This document shows positions 35,746 to 46,406 of a stretch of DNA of 64,000 bases, piece by piece. The stretch spans positions 1 to 64,000 of the forward strand of contig MU400643.1 in NCBI GenBank assembly GCA_022578965.1. Reading direction: 5' to 3'. The stretch's first letter is position 1. The number at the start of each line of letters is the position of its first letter. A program made the translations under genes and the position numbers. The notes beneath the pieces are model-generated. The model ran no database searches. It had not been told where the DNA came from and saw only the letters and a list, made by a program, of their open reading frames with translations. Source of the DNA: Xylaria sp. FL1777. Lineage: Eukaryota; Ascomycota; Sordariomycetes; Xylariales; Xylariaceae.

Positions 35746-38700
35746 TGCACTAGCTATGTCGGCATGGCGACGGTCGTGAGTCGGCGTGGTGTCTGGAGCT
35801 GGTGGGTGGTAATGGTAATAGCTGTCTTTGCTAAGGCGTTTGCTAGGCACGTCGTGCTCGATGGTGATGTGTGTGGATGCAAGAGGGGCGGGCTTGGTGG
35901 GGCCGTTGATTTATACCTATGATATCTTGATTTATATCTTGGTGCAACCTGATGCTATGCTTCAATTCGTTGCCATAATAGGGCTAGCCATATGTGTACA
36001 TACGGCTCACCATTACAGCTACCTACATATATCTACATATCTACATGTAGATACAACAAACATCCAGTCGTTACCTCAATGTCAGTCAACCTACATATAC
36101 ATCATGATGTATCCAATATACAATTGATACTACATGCACAATATGCACATCTGTGCCTACATACATGTAGGACACCAACCTACACATGTACATACTTAGC
36201 ATATATAAGGTACCTACTTCAAATATTATGTAAGATACCTACTTATATACATGTATATAGGTAGATACATATAGATAACTACATTGATACTTAGGTATAT
36301 AACGGGATAACTCGCCTAGCACTTAAGGGTCAGGATATCAATTGATCAAGTCTGTAACTCCCTACTATATATCTACGTGGTGCTATGTAGATACGTTACA
36401 CGTAGATACATACATATAATAGGTTGTGATGTATAGCATAGCGCTGCCTAAGGCAATAATAACCTGACATCGTGGTATTTCTCTAGTCTTGACCTTCAGG
36501 CTTCCTTACTCACATCCAACACAGGGTTTCGGGCTCTGCAGATAGGATACTGAGCTCGTCGCATCACAAATAACCCTTAAGTATCTCATTGACTAATTCC
36601 TGTCATACTAGAGTCGTTCATCGTTCGGTAGCCTACTAGAGGCTTTAATATCGACTCTCCCCAAGACCAGACTGCGTCATTGCCGATATATTACATACTA
36701 AATTGCAAAGGAGTCTACCGCTTTACTTTTGTGGCCTCGGCGGAGTCATATCAGCGGTAGCACATTCGTTATCTATTGGCTACGGTCGAAGTAAAGCCGT
36801 CTCCTTGCCCGTGCTCACCTTGAGGAGAGAGGAGAGGAATGGCGTGCTACGATTATCATCTTGCGCTCGTCTTAAACTCCTACAATCGGCCCTTCCAAGC
36901 CCTTACGCGGCTATAGGAGTCCCACGGCCCGGAACGGGGAGGTTAGTGTAGATGTCGGCTTGAATCAATGGTTGTTCCAGTTGGCGGCTTCTTTCACAAA
37001 ACCTATTCCTTGGCTAGGCAGTACCTCCTCTGCGTCTTTGGTTTGAGGTGAAAGTCCAGGATTATAAATAGAGGCTCTTCATATAATCATTCTCGTCTAT
37101 ATGGGACAAAGTCTCCTCTATCTACCAATATGAGAGAGGGGGGGTTACTGAGCAAAGAAAGGTAAGAAGAAGAGGGGAAAGGGTAGTCCAGGCCAAAAGG
37201 GGCGAAAGGAACCAACGCGACAGTGTCACGATTGAGTAGTTGAATGAAGCAGGCCGGATGATTATAGCAACCTCGATAGTTTTCTGTCTTTCTGACAAAA
37301 GCTGTTATGGGTGGTTCGATTAAAAAGGCACTGCTGTGTAAATGCTGGTAGGTTGTACTACTCTAGGTATACAGCCGCTAAGGATGTAGGCCGAGGATAC
37401 CTCTATAATTAAATACGGTTAGTACCTACCTACTGCGTATGTGAGGTTCAATTGGTACCGATAGTATAGGTGCGCCACACTACCAATTCCTCGCCAACTC
37501 GTTGAGTAGCATATCGAAGGAAGCCTAACAATGATGCTACACTATAATCGCCTATCCATCCTATTATCGCATTTCTTCGTTCGTGCCAGCGATTAGGTAT
37601 GGCATGGCCTTGACGTTTGACATCAGCGCATCTGCGGTGGTCTCAACGCAATCGATGGTATCATCTCTCGTTTGATAAGAGGTCCTAATATTATCGGCGC
37701 TCCTTTTTCTTGGCAACGGGCCATCGAGCGGCAAACGCGCTCAACTCCACCTATAATTCGACTCCCTAAAGCTAGGTATTCAGTATCCAGTAATACTATA
37801 CCTACGCTACCTGGTAGATACCTAGGCTTCTTAAATGGGGTAGGGTAAGCCCATCCTTGAAAGGTTCCAACGTTGTGACGGAACGTGCGGGTGCCCAAGG
37901 AGCAGCTAAGGCCCGGGCCGAAAAATAACATCTGCCTAGGGCGTACATGTAGGAAGTAGGTGTTCAGCCTTTACTGTTCTGGTACTCTCTGTCGATCGAA
38001 AATTGTGATGATAGCCGTTCACAATATAAATAGCATGGACAATGCCATGGCTCCTTTCGGAACATATTGACACTTCCAGGTTCCATACGGCCAGACTGAG
38101 TGGTACGATGGATCATGGTGCGGGCGTGGGGGCACACGGGAGGAGGCCTTCGTTGTGGATGCTTGGCTGGGATTCGCAAGATTCGCAATACGCACATCCC
38201 ACCCTGACCGGCAGCCCACCCATGCAGATACCTGTTCCCATGTGTTTGACCGGTAGGTACATGGGCATGCAACAGGTGCCCAGTGTGGCACACCACTCAC
38301 CATTACCAGGCGCACATAATGGTGTGGATTCATGCTACTCAGGATAAAGCATCGCTTATATTCCGCTTCTTTCCCGCTTTCCCACGCCTGAAGGCAGAGA
38401 CGGGGGGAGAAGAGAGGGAACCCGGAGTCGTGGCAGGAAAAGAACAATGATGACGATGGTCAGGCACAATGAGGTGATGAGCTGATGGAGGAACCAAAAT
38501 AAGCTTGCTAGCTTGCGCTACACGAGCTCCCAGTTGCTCAGTCGTACACATACATGTACTAGCAGGGCATCACACTACACACACTACTTACACACACATG
38601 CTTGCGGTGGTGAGAAGCGCCAAGGTGCCATCGCCACACGGCCATGCCCAGCCCACAAGCAGAGCCACGGGCTACAGTTGTGCGAAGACAGTGGTGAAAT

Positions 38701-39140
38701 GAACAGAAGACCACCACTCACTCCCCCATGCAGTGTGGGAGGGGGCCATGTGTGTGGTAGGTAAGTCCTGACTGATTGATGATGATAGTCAGGTCGCACA
38801 TGCGTGCGTATTGGCGCAGGCCGTCGTTCCCGCTCACGCGGTTCTCGTTGTATTTCCTGGCGATGAGGCGGCGGCGGCAACGGCCTGGGTTCCGGGTGCC
38901 TGCGTGTTAGTGGACGAGAGAGGTGCCGTCAGAAGCAGAGCGCGAGCGCATTGCGGGTCGGTCGGTCTCTTATCTTTGCGCCATCTGGTGAGCCAGGAGC
39001 CGCTGATCCCGTCATCGCTCGTGATTCGTCATGTACCTGCAGTGCGTATCAGACCCCCGACGAGCAAGATAGTGTAAGTAGGTAGTGTACGCAATTTTGG
39101 AGGGATAGACAAAGACAAGCTTCTTTCATGCGAGCAAGAC

Positions 39141-39143
<3 letters not shown>

Positions 39144-39171
<28 letters not shown>
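39144..39171. repeat. Poly-T tract of 28 bases
   Basis: An uninterrupted run of T, the longest homopolymer in the window. It could be a poly-A tail of a minus-strand retroposed copy, but I find no target-site duplication or internal Pol III promoter beside it; it may equally be slippage or an assembly-sensitive run. Confidence 0.9.
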
Positions 39172-39410
39172 GAAACCGGGCACGGGCTCTCCAAGAGAGC
39201 GAGATGAAATGCTAGCTAGCCTGGATTGAACACATGCAACGCATAGTGTATGCTATCTAGTATGGTACTAATGCGGCAGTGTAGAGGGAAAGCATGTGTA
39301 CGAGAGAGCTTTTCTTCTCATGGGACTTCAACATTCACATGTCTGACCAAGCCGGGCTGCTGGATCCACCAATACGCCTCTCTCATTAAGTACACTCACT
39401 ACCGGCGCGC

Positions 39411-39437
39411 GCATACACGCACGCACGCACGCACGCA
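39411..39437. repeat. (CACG)n microsatellite
   Basis: Six or so CACG units following GCGCGCATA. Alternating purine-pyrimidine sequence of this kind may adopt Z-DNA. Confidence 0.85.
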
Positions 39438-41481
39438 CACTCTCAACGTAGAGTAGATTCGAGGGTTCTTGGGGGCAAAAAGCCAACAAGTACTATCTTT
39501 GATCCGAGGCATAGCGTACCTGGTATAGTGTACTGAGGCAATTCCAGAAACACATTCGCTATTTGTAAGTGCTGTAGTGTAGTACGACTCAAGTATAAGC
39601 ACCTAAGGTAAGTATTAGGTACCTGTACCGCTCCTGTGCATGTAGGGTACCGTACCCCTTATCATGACCCCCACAATCCGGCTTGGTCAGGTACACTACA
39701 ATACTCTCTGCAGTCTAAACTGTAGCCGTCTTTTCGAGGTCTGATCCTACTTAGTCTCCTTCTTATGTCTTAGACAAGGCGGGCATGCACTGTAGAGAAC
39801 AGTAAATGGGAATTACATGCCCAGACCGGTGCTGAGCTAGTATACATTGTACCGAGCTAGCACCCATCACGGATGAGAGATTCACCTTTTCCACCTAGCC
39901 TACCTTATGCGTACCTATGTTAGTCTTCCCGGTCCAACTCCCCAGCCAGCCCGGTCCACTTCACAAATCCGCCGAAAATGATGCGATCAGGGCAGTGAGT
40001 GATGTGGCATCCGGCTAGTCTGTGACAGACTGCTGCACATATACTGCGTACTACCTAGTGCTATGGATATGGGAGCACCATTAGTGAGAGTAGGGGCCAT
40101 TGGAGGGCCTGGATGGTGGGGGAAAACTGGCTCTGATTCTCCAGGTTCTCTCTGTAGCCGTGGTCTACCGGTAGGTATACTATGATACGAACGTATATGC
40201 GTACGTTCTCCGTAGGTAGGAAGTAGATATTCTGACTACTCAAGATGCTAACTTTATGTACCGTACAGAGAGGATCGCGTTGCGGCTGCGCAGTCCAATG
40301 CCTCAACTAGCTGGACGATTTACTAGATAGATACATACTACCTGGTAGATGTAAGTAAGTGTCAACGTTGTTGGTATCTAGAGAAGGCGTAAAGTATAGA
40401 TGTACTCCTACATAACAACCACTTACGTATGTACGCATGTATGTATACACGACATACAATATATCTCCCACCACGCTACCCCCATCCAGACTAGGTGATA
40501 CGTTCGTAGTCTGTAGTACAGTACCTAGTGCTGGCAGAGAGGTAATAGCTTGTCGGTTGCGTAGGCAGGTTAATGTAGGTAGGAACAGAAGGAGGAAGAT
40601 GCGGAATGGATGCTGACTTGGAGCCCTCGGGTTTTAGTGGAAACCGTGACAGAATTTACCCCATCGAGGTCGGCTCGTGTCAGGGGAGAGCGGGTCATCC
40701 ATCGCCCACCCACCCATCCATCCATGTCCTCCAAGAACTACATCATGTCCTATCGCGCAATGCGCCATCGCCATCAATCACTATCTGTTCTGTGCGCAGG
40801 TAGTGTATCATTGCTGCTATCAACGAATTGTTTCCCGCTCCCTCCACCACCTCACCACGCCCTCGGCCTCCCACTGACCGCCATTCTTACTGTGGTTCTT
40901 CTCGTCACTCTTCTTGGCCTTCTCCATCCATAGCGGAGAAGGAGAGCAGGGCATCGTGAACCAAAGAGACAAGCGAGCGCCTTTGCTGTTGCGTTTATTG
41001 TGTGGTTGTTGTCGTTGGATTTTTGTTGGAGTGTGGCTGATGGGGTGGCCACCCCGAGTGAAGCCGCATATATACTTACTTGGGTAGTGTAGTAAACTGC
41101 AACACGGAAAAAGGACTGGTTGAGCCGGGGGGGGGGGGTTCTGGTGTAGCTTGTACCTCATACGGTAATGAAACGGTCGCACTGAGCGAGTGAGAACAAG
41201 TGAGAGGACGAGTGAGGGAACACTTGAAGTGAGGGAAGAGAGGACAGATAGATACACTATCTACCTAGTCTAGATACGACAAGCCAGCCAGCCTGCCTGC
41301 CTGCCAGCCAGGTATCGATGCAAGTTGACGCCGAAACTCCCTCACGTCGCTACATTACACTACCTACTTATCTATGTACCAGGCTAGGTACAGATGACTG
41401 TATTACATCCACTACCTCATCCACTACCTCACCACGGCGCACAAACGACCATCACCACCACTGCTACCTTCTGGTCTACCA

Positions 41482-41552
41482 CCAAGGACCACCAGGACCA
41501 CCAGGACCACCACCACCACCACCACCACCACTCCTCCTCCTCCTCCTCCTCC
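41482..41552. repeat. Compound (ACCACC / CTC) trinucleotide tract
   Basis: ACCACCAGG repeats pass into pure CCA and then CTC triplets. Overlapping frames translate as Gly-Pro-Pro or poly-Leu and are artefacts of the repeat. Confidence 0.85.
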
Positions 41553-42572
41553 AACCCCTGGCTCTGTACAGTTGTCCAGCATCTCATCCTCTCCCAATAG
41601 GTAATATTATACACTACCTACTTGCCCACTTAACTGCCTAGCTACGGACTACCTAGTAATATACAAGGTACACAGACAGAGTACGGTACACAGACAGAAT
41701 ACACAGAGAACCGTCTTTCTGGCCTATCGGTTCTGTCTGCAACATCCGTGTTACCTTGACCGAGGTGCGTCTCCCACACACCGCGCGCGCAAGTCCAGAG
41801 CATAGAGCATAGGCATATCTACCTATCTGCTGCGTAGCACCGGTTGGCCCGCATGAAAGACTCATAAGTACTCTACCTACCTATCCTTTTTTAAACATCC
41901 TCACCAGCCCGGGCCAGGGACTCCTCTCCTTGTCCTTGTCCTTGTCCTTGCACACGTTCTCGCCCAGGAACACTACACTACCTGCCTCCCTGTCTCACGC
42001 ACGCCTCTCCCCGTCTATCTCTCTCTCTGCGCATACTTGGGCATAGCGTAGGCTGTCTATCTACCACCTATATCATTTGTCTACCTATCTATACTACCTA
42101 TCGCATCGTCTTCCCTCTTTCTCTCTTGCACTCTCTCTTCTTACACGTTATCAGCTATCACCCGACATCTGCACGTCACATTTCGTGCAGCCTTCCCAAG
42201 ACCTGTACCAGCATCCTGTACCAGCATCCCACGCTCGCTCTCTCAGAGCCCTGGTCGCTCGGTATCAGACTTATACAATCGCACCCCGAGTCCACCTAGT
42301 AGTACTGCCACTCGGCATCCGAACTGCTCAACCCCCCACCATCCTCCCTTAGCTGTATATGAACTTTACTACTCCCCATCTTCCCCTAGAGCCTCTTCTC
42401 GAGCCTAGCTTGCTTGTTTCGTTATTACCGGTGGCGGCGCGGCAGAAGCAATACTCTGTGATCAGGCCCACCCCCGGTACAAGTTGCCGCAGGAATCATT
42501 CCATGGACCAGGTATTTCCCACGAGCCCACTGCCTGTTCGCTGGCCTCGTGTTCGATAGTACGAGTTGGGCT

Positions 42573-44114
42573 ATGAGCTCTGACTACGCGCCGTCAACCC
42601 TTGTCCACCCGAGAACCGTTCATCTCCACCACAACTTATCATCATTGACCTCGGACCGGCTTAGGAGACCAGAGGCCATGTCGACGCGGTCGTCGCTGTC
42701 GTCTAGGGCAGGATCCCCGGCCATCGTCAAAGCTGGAACTGACGAGGAGGTTTTGCCTAGCGGTCAATGCCGATATATTCTACTCAACCCAGAAATCAAG
42801 GGCCAGCGCTGCGGGTGCGTTGGCTTCACACTAAACCGTGCCCACCCTGGCGTCTTATGCCAGTGCGGTCACTCCTCGTGTTACCATGTCAAATCTACCG
42901 AGACGCCTCCGGATAAGAGCGAGGTGGAGGATCTTCGACGACGCATTCAAATGCTAGAAGGGCAACTGGATCGAGACAACCAGATGGGCATCGGCAACGC
43001 CCTTGGGCAGGTGGTGCAACGCCTCGGCAACCTAGAGGAACAGTTCGAGGCGAGCAGAGGAGAAATCAGTCAGGATGTAAAGGACTGCTACGGGAATGTG
43101 AGCCGCATGTGGATATCCTTCGATCAGCTTGACAGGAGACAGGCAACGTCTGAACATAGGTACGACGAGAGGTTAGACGGCCACGACGACGCTCTACAGA
43201 GGTTGAACGATAGGGTCATGGAGACCGATGAGGCCTCTATGGCTCTGGAAGAGCGGATCGAGGCGTTGGAAGATAGGCCAATTCCTTCCCGTCCTCACCA
43301 CCGTCATCGGCGGCGATCGACATCAGAATCAGAACGCACGAGACAATGGTTGTCGCAGTATGGCGGCACCTTGCGAACGCAACCCCTCGCCACTCCCACT
43401 CAAGGGGCTACACAAATACCGCCAGGTAGTGTGACTTATACCCAGACGAGAGTGCCATGGACCGTGCATGTGTCACTGCTACCCACCGCCGCTCAACCGT
43501 TCCCGTTTGAGAAGGATACCAACGCATATAAACGTTGTTTGTCTCGTGGGCTTCACCAAATGGTTGCCGTAGGTGGGACCGACAGTGAGTCATTCACCAA
43601 GGCTATTAACAATGCCTTTGGTAGCCTGCTTCGTGGGAGGGAATGGATGCCGTTACAAGCACGTCTCTGCGATGCGGTGACCCTCGAAGGTTTGCCCATG
43701 TTGCGGCCTCTGGACTCGAACTTACTCGGTATGCCATACGACCTAGAGTTTCTGAGGCAGTATTGTGCTGTTTGTCACGTCACGGGAAAGGTCGAGTCGC
43801 TTTATATTGCAATGGTATATCATACGTTCTCATGGCATTTCCTGCGGCGATCCCCCTGCCATCTCGACGGCCTAGAGGCTAGTTGGGAATACGACCCGCT
43901 CTTGGACCCTGACGATAATTTGGATGACGACACTGGAGAAGAGGAAGATAGGCCACCGGCTGGTGATATCATGCCGCCACTCCCATCACTCAAGCGTACG
44001 GCATCGGAAATTTCGAGGGCGCCCAGCTTCAGTGCGGCGGAGGGGGACGGTTCACGGCCTAAGTTGGCACGCATGCAAGTTGAAGTGTGTAGACGGGGAG
44101 TGGAGACGGTATAG
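42573..44114 (+). CDS. Cys/His-cluster, coiled-coil protein of unknown function
   Basis: A single exon of 513 residues. I do not recognise a named family. A compact cluster, C66, then C80-x-C82, C96-x-C98-x-H100 and C103-x-H105, looks able to bind one or two zinc ions (inference; the context is LNPEIKGQRCGC and CQCGHSSCYH). It is followed by a charged coiled coil (about 112-235), a basic linker (HHRHRRRS), and a C-terminal part (about 285-440) with a regular hydrophobic pattern that looks folded, ending in an acidic (DPDDNLDDDTGEEEED-like) and Ser-rich tail. The start is the first ATG after in-frame stops are cleared; a short upstream coding exon ending near 42513 (ATGGACCAG then GTATTT) is possible but not supported. 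Codon use looks normal for the window. Confidence 0.78.
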   Translation: MSSDYAPSTLVHPRTVHLHHNLSSLTSDRLRRPEAMSTRSSLSSRAGSPAIVKAGTDEEVLPSGQCRYILLNPEIKGQRCGCVGFTLNRAHPGVLCQCGHSSCYHVKSTETPPDKSEVEDLRRRIQMLEGQLDRDNQMGIGNALGQVVQRLGNLEEQFEASRGEISQDVKDCYGNVSRMWISFDQLDRRQATSEHRYDERLDGHDDALQRLNDRVMETDEASMALEERIEALEDRPIPSRPHHRHRRRSTSESERTRQWLSQYGGTLRTQPLATPTQGATQIPPGSVTYTQTRVPWTVHVSLLPTAAQPFPFEKDTNAYKRCLSRGLHQMVAVGGTDSESFTKAINNAFGSLLRGREWMPLQARLCDAVTLEGLPMLRPLDSNLLGMPYDLEFLRQYCAVCHVTGKVESLYIAMVYHTFSWHFLRRSPCHLDGLEASWEYDPLLDPDDNLDDDTGEEEDRPPAGDIMPPLPSLKRTASEISRAPSFSAAEGDGSRPKLARMQVEVCRRGVETV

Positions 44115-44325
44115 AAGCCTCCGTTTTTCGTAGCATGAGCAGCGATAGAGCCTCCAGAAACGCAGATAGATGAGGACACGGCGTTCTGAGAAGGGCCAGG
44201 ATAGGCGAGGCAGGTTGCAACCGCATCATCGAGATTAGTTTTGGGTATGAGGGTTATTTTATTTCTCTTCGTCACGAATTACCTTCCGCTCACTCGTGGC
44301 TCTTCGTTGTCACGTCCCCCTCCTT

Positions 44326-44372
44326 TCGCTTTCGCTCTCGCTCTCGCTCTCGCTCTCGCTCTGCTCTCTCTT
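44326..44372. repeat. (CGCTCT)n microsatellite
   Basis: About seven hexamer units of TCGCTC on a C/T-only top strand, about 210 bp downstream of a stop codon, thus probably in the transcript's 3' end or just beyond. Confidence 0.85.
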
Positions 44373-45324
44373 TCTCCCTACCGAATGATTCTATTTGATA
44401 CCTAGCCCATCTACAGGTTTAGCCCTACTCGCTACAACAGCGAGTTTCGTGATATTAATAGCCATGGTGGTGGCAATCACAGGGTATTTTTACGAGATGT
44501 GAAAAGGAGGAAGGGTGAGAGGATGAGACAATATATGTCTATGGCTCAGCAAAATTATCGGGTTCTGTTCTTCCACACCCCCTAACTTACACTGTATATA
44601 AGTGAATGAACGAATAAATGAATGAGGAATGAATAAATGATCCTTCTGGGCAAATATTCTAGCCTCCTGCCTTAACTTTCTTTCTTACAAGTGCAGTATC
44701 ATGTTTGAAATAGATCAATGCACTCAGGCAAAAGGTAAGTGGGCAGAGCATATGGCGCTGGTACAAATCTTTTCAGTATTGACACTTAGATAACAATAAG
44801 CTCGGGAGAAGAGGGAAGTTACCATGTAGATATATCTTTCCATGTCATTCTATGCTTGTGCTTAACATTAATGCTTGTCTGTGCCTTGAGTGCTAGGAAT
44901 TTATCTGTAAGTGTCTATAGAAGTAGGGGAAATGTAATTCAACGCACATGTACCTATTTGCAACAGAACCTCGGTATTCAGATGTACATAGATATTGCAT
45001 ACCTACCTGTTTATCCATAAGTTGCACATGCATGCACGTGATCTATACCTACATACCTGGGTACATACCTAACCTACATAATCTAATGTGAATCTCAATT
45101 GTGTAAGTACCTATATTTTAGTTAACATTAAATACTTACACGTGTACTAGATAATTGCACATAGATATTGAGGTAGTAATTTGTTCAAGTGGGTTTTCTT
45201 TGGTTATTAACTAAGGAGAACTATTATGACATATTTTCGAAAATAGTAAGCTAAACCTTAGAGGCTACCTACCTAGGTAGGCTTAGGCCCAAAGCAGCGT
45301 AGCTTACCTTGGTGCCCATTTATA

Positions 45325-45973
45325 GGCCTCGGTTTTTGCGGCATTACGTTTTGATATCGGGGCATCACCTTAAACCTATTTCGGTATAAGTTCATTATAT
45401 GTTTTCATACCTCCATATTTCCCATAGAAAATAGAATAGTCTGAGACACCTTGTGAACACCAATAAAAACGACGGTTAGGCCTGCTTTTTATAGTGTTTG
45501 GGTGTAAGCTGGGGGTATACCTAGTAAACACACCTAGGTACAAAAAGTTAGCTATAAACTCCACCTAATTGAAGGTATCTACTAGTGTACGCAGTAACAA
45601 ACGTGTTACAACAGCTAGTTTTTTGTTAAGATTACCACACATGTACTACCTCCAGAAAACAGCCAAGTTAGCTAATCCAGTGAGTTCGGAAGTCTTGTTA
45701 TAAATGCAGCAGCAGCAAATTTACTAGCAAATGTATTTGGAGCAAGAGAAGCTAGATCAACACCTGTTATTTCTTCCCGAAAAAGCGTCCCTGTTTTTTT
45801 TTTACATGACCCTAGTTAATACTTGTAGGTACTTCACAGCACATCAAAATAGGCCTAGTTTGTATGCAAAAAAGAGGAGGTGTGAGGTACCGGGCGGTAT
45901 TTATGGGGGGTTGCCATGTTGGGTTTAGGGTGATGCCCCGATATCAAAACGTGATGCCGCAAAAACCGAGGCC
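45325..45973. mobile_element. 649-bp non-autonomous Mutator-like element with 54-bp TIRs and 9-bp target duplication
   Basis: The two ends are inverted copies beginning GGCCTCGGTTTTTGCGGCAT and continuing for 54 bp with three mismatches, all C-to-T differences. Perfect direct repeats of CCATTTATA (45316-45324 and 45974-45982) flank the element. A 9-bp duplication with long TIRs is the signature of Mutator-like transposons (MULEs). The interior of about 540 bp is A/T-rich; the longest frame (45731-45928) runs into the right TIR and shows no transposase motif, so the element is non-autonomous. Superfamily is inference from TSD and TIR length; the boundaries are seen directly. Confidence 0.9.
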
Positions 45974-46406
45974 CCATTTATAACCTTACCCGGTGGACCT
46001 ACCTAACCACCGACATATGTGATGTTCAAAGACACTGAACCTAGGCTCTCGACCCTCACTTAAGAAACTACCTAGGTAGGTAGTTTTATATACCACAAGC
46101 GATTCTTCCCAATAATCAATCCATCAATCAGCGCCCTAGAGTCATCCTGCCTATCTTCAGCTGCGATCTGGCCAAAAGGAGTCCTACCTCGTTCTCTTTT
46201 GCAGAACCTCTTCACGCCGCCCCCTTCCGTATCACCACCGCCCATACAACCAACCAAAACGCATATCGCAACTCACTCGGCAACACCCTACTCTCGTATA
46301 AAGTGGTCCTCGGGGTACTCGCCAGCCATCCCTTATACACACACACACACATATATATATAGATATATATATTACTTAGCGCTGGGTGCGCGCATCGCTT
46401 TGCGCC

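Larger units (their letters stand above)
35630..42572. other. Gene-poor region of about 6.9 kb
   Basis: I find no convincing gene on either strand. Frames of 60-145 codons (for example 37623-37931, 38019-38447, 40820-41257) overlap each other on opposite strands, are rich in His/Pro/Thr/Arg and lack motifs. 35930-36460 is A/T-rich with many CTACATAT words. 38500-39000 and 40600-42400 are richer in C/T. The region carries several microsatellites (listed). 41880-42570 is probably promoter and leader of the gene at 42573. A non-coding RNA cannot be excluded. Confidence 0.5.
44115..46406. other. Intergenic region containing a Mutator-like element
   Basis: Probably the 3' UTR of the 42573 gene, a (CGCTCT)n microsatellite, an A/T-rich stretch (44700-45300) with TACCTA words, the MULE-type element at 45325-45973, then the promoter of the NCBP3 gene, which has ACACAC/TATATA at about 46330-46375 just before the start. 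No gene is supported. Confidence 0.5.

Noticed and set aside
37310..37335. GGTTCGATTAAA as a tRNA B box
   Set aside because: No matching A box or acceptor stem upstream.
39121..39200. Poly-T run as the tail of a retroposed SINE on the minus strand
   Set aside because: No flanking target duplication and no internal Pol III boxes could be found; kept only as a homopolymer.
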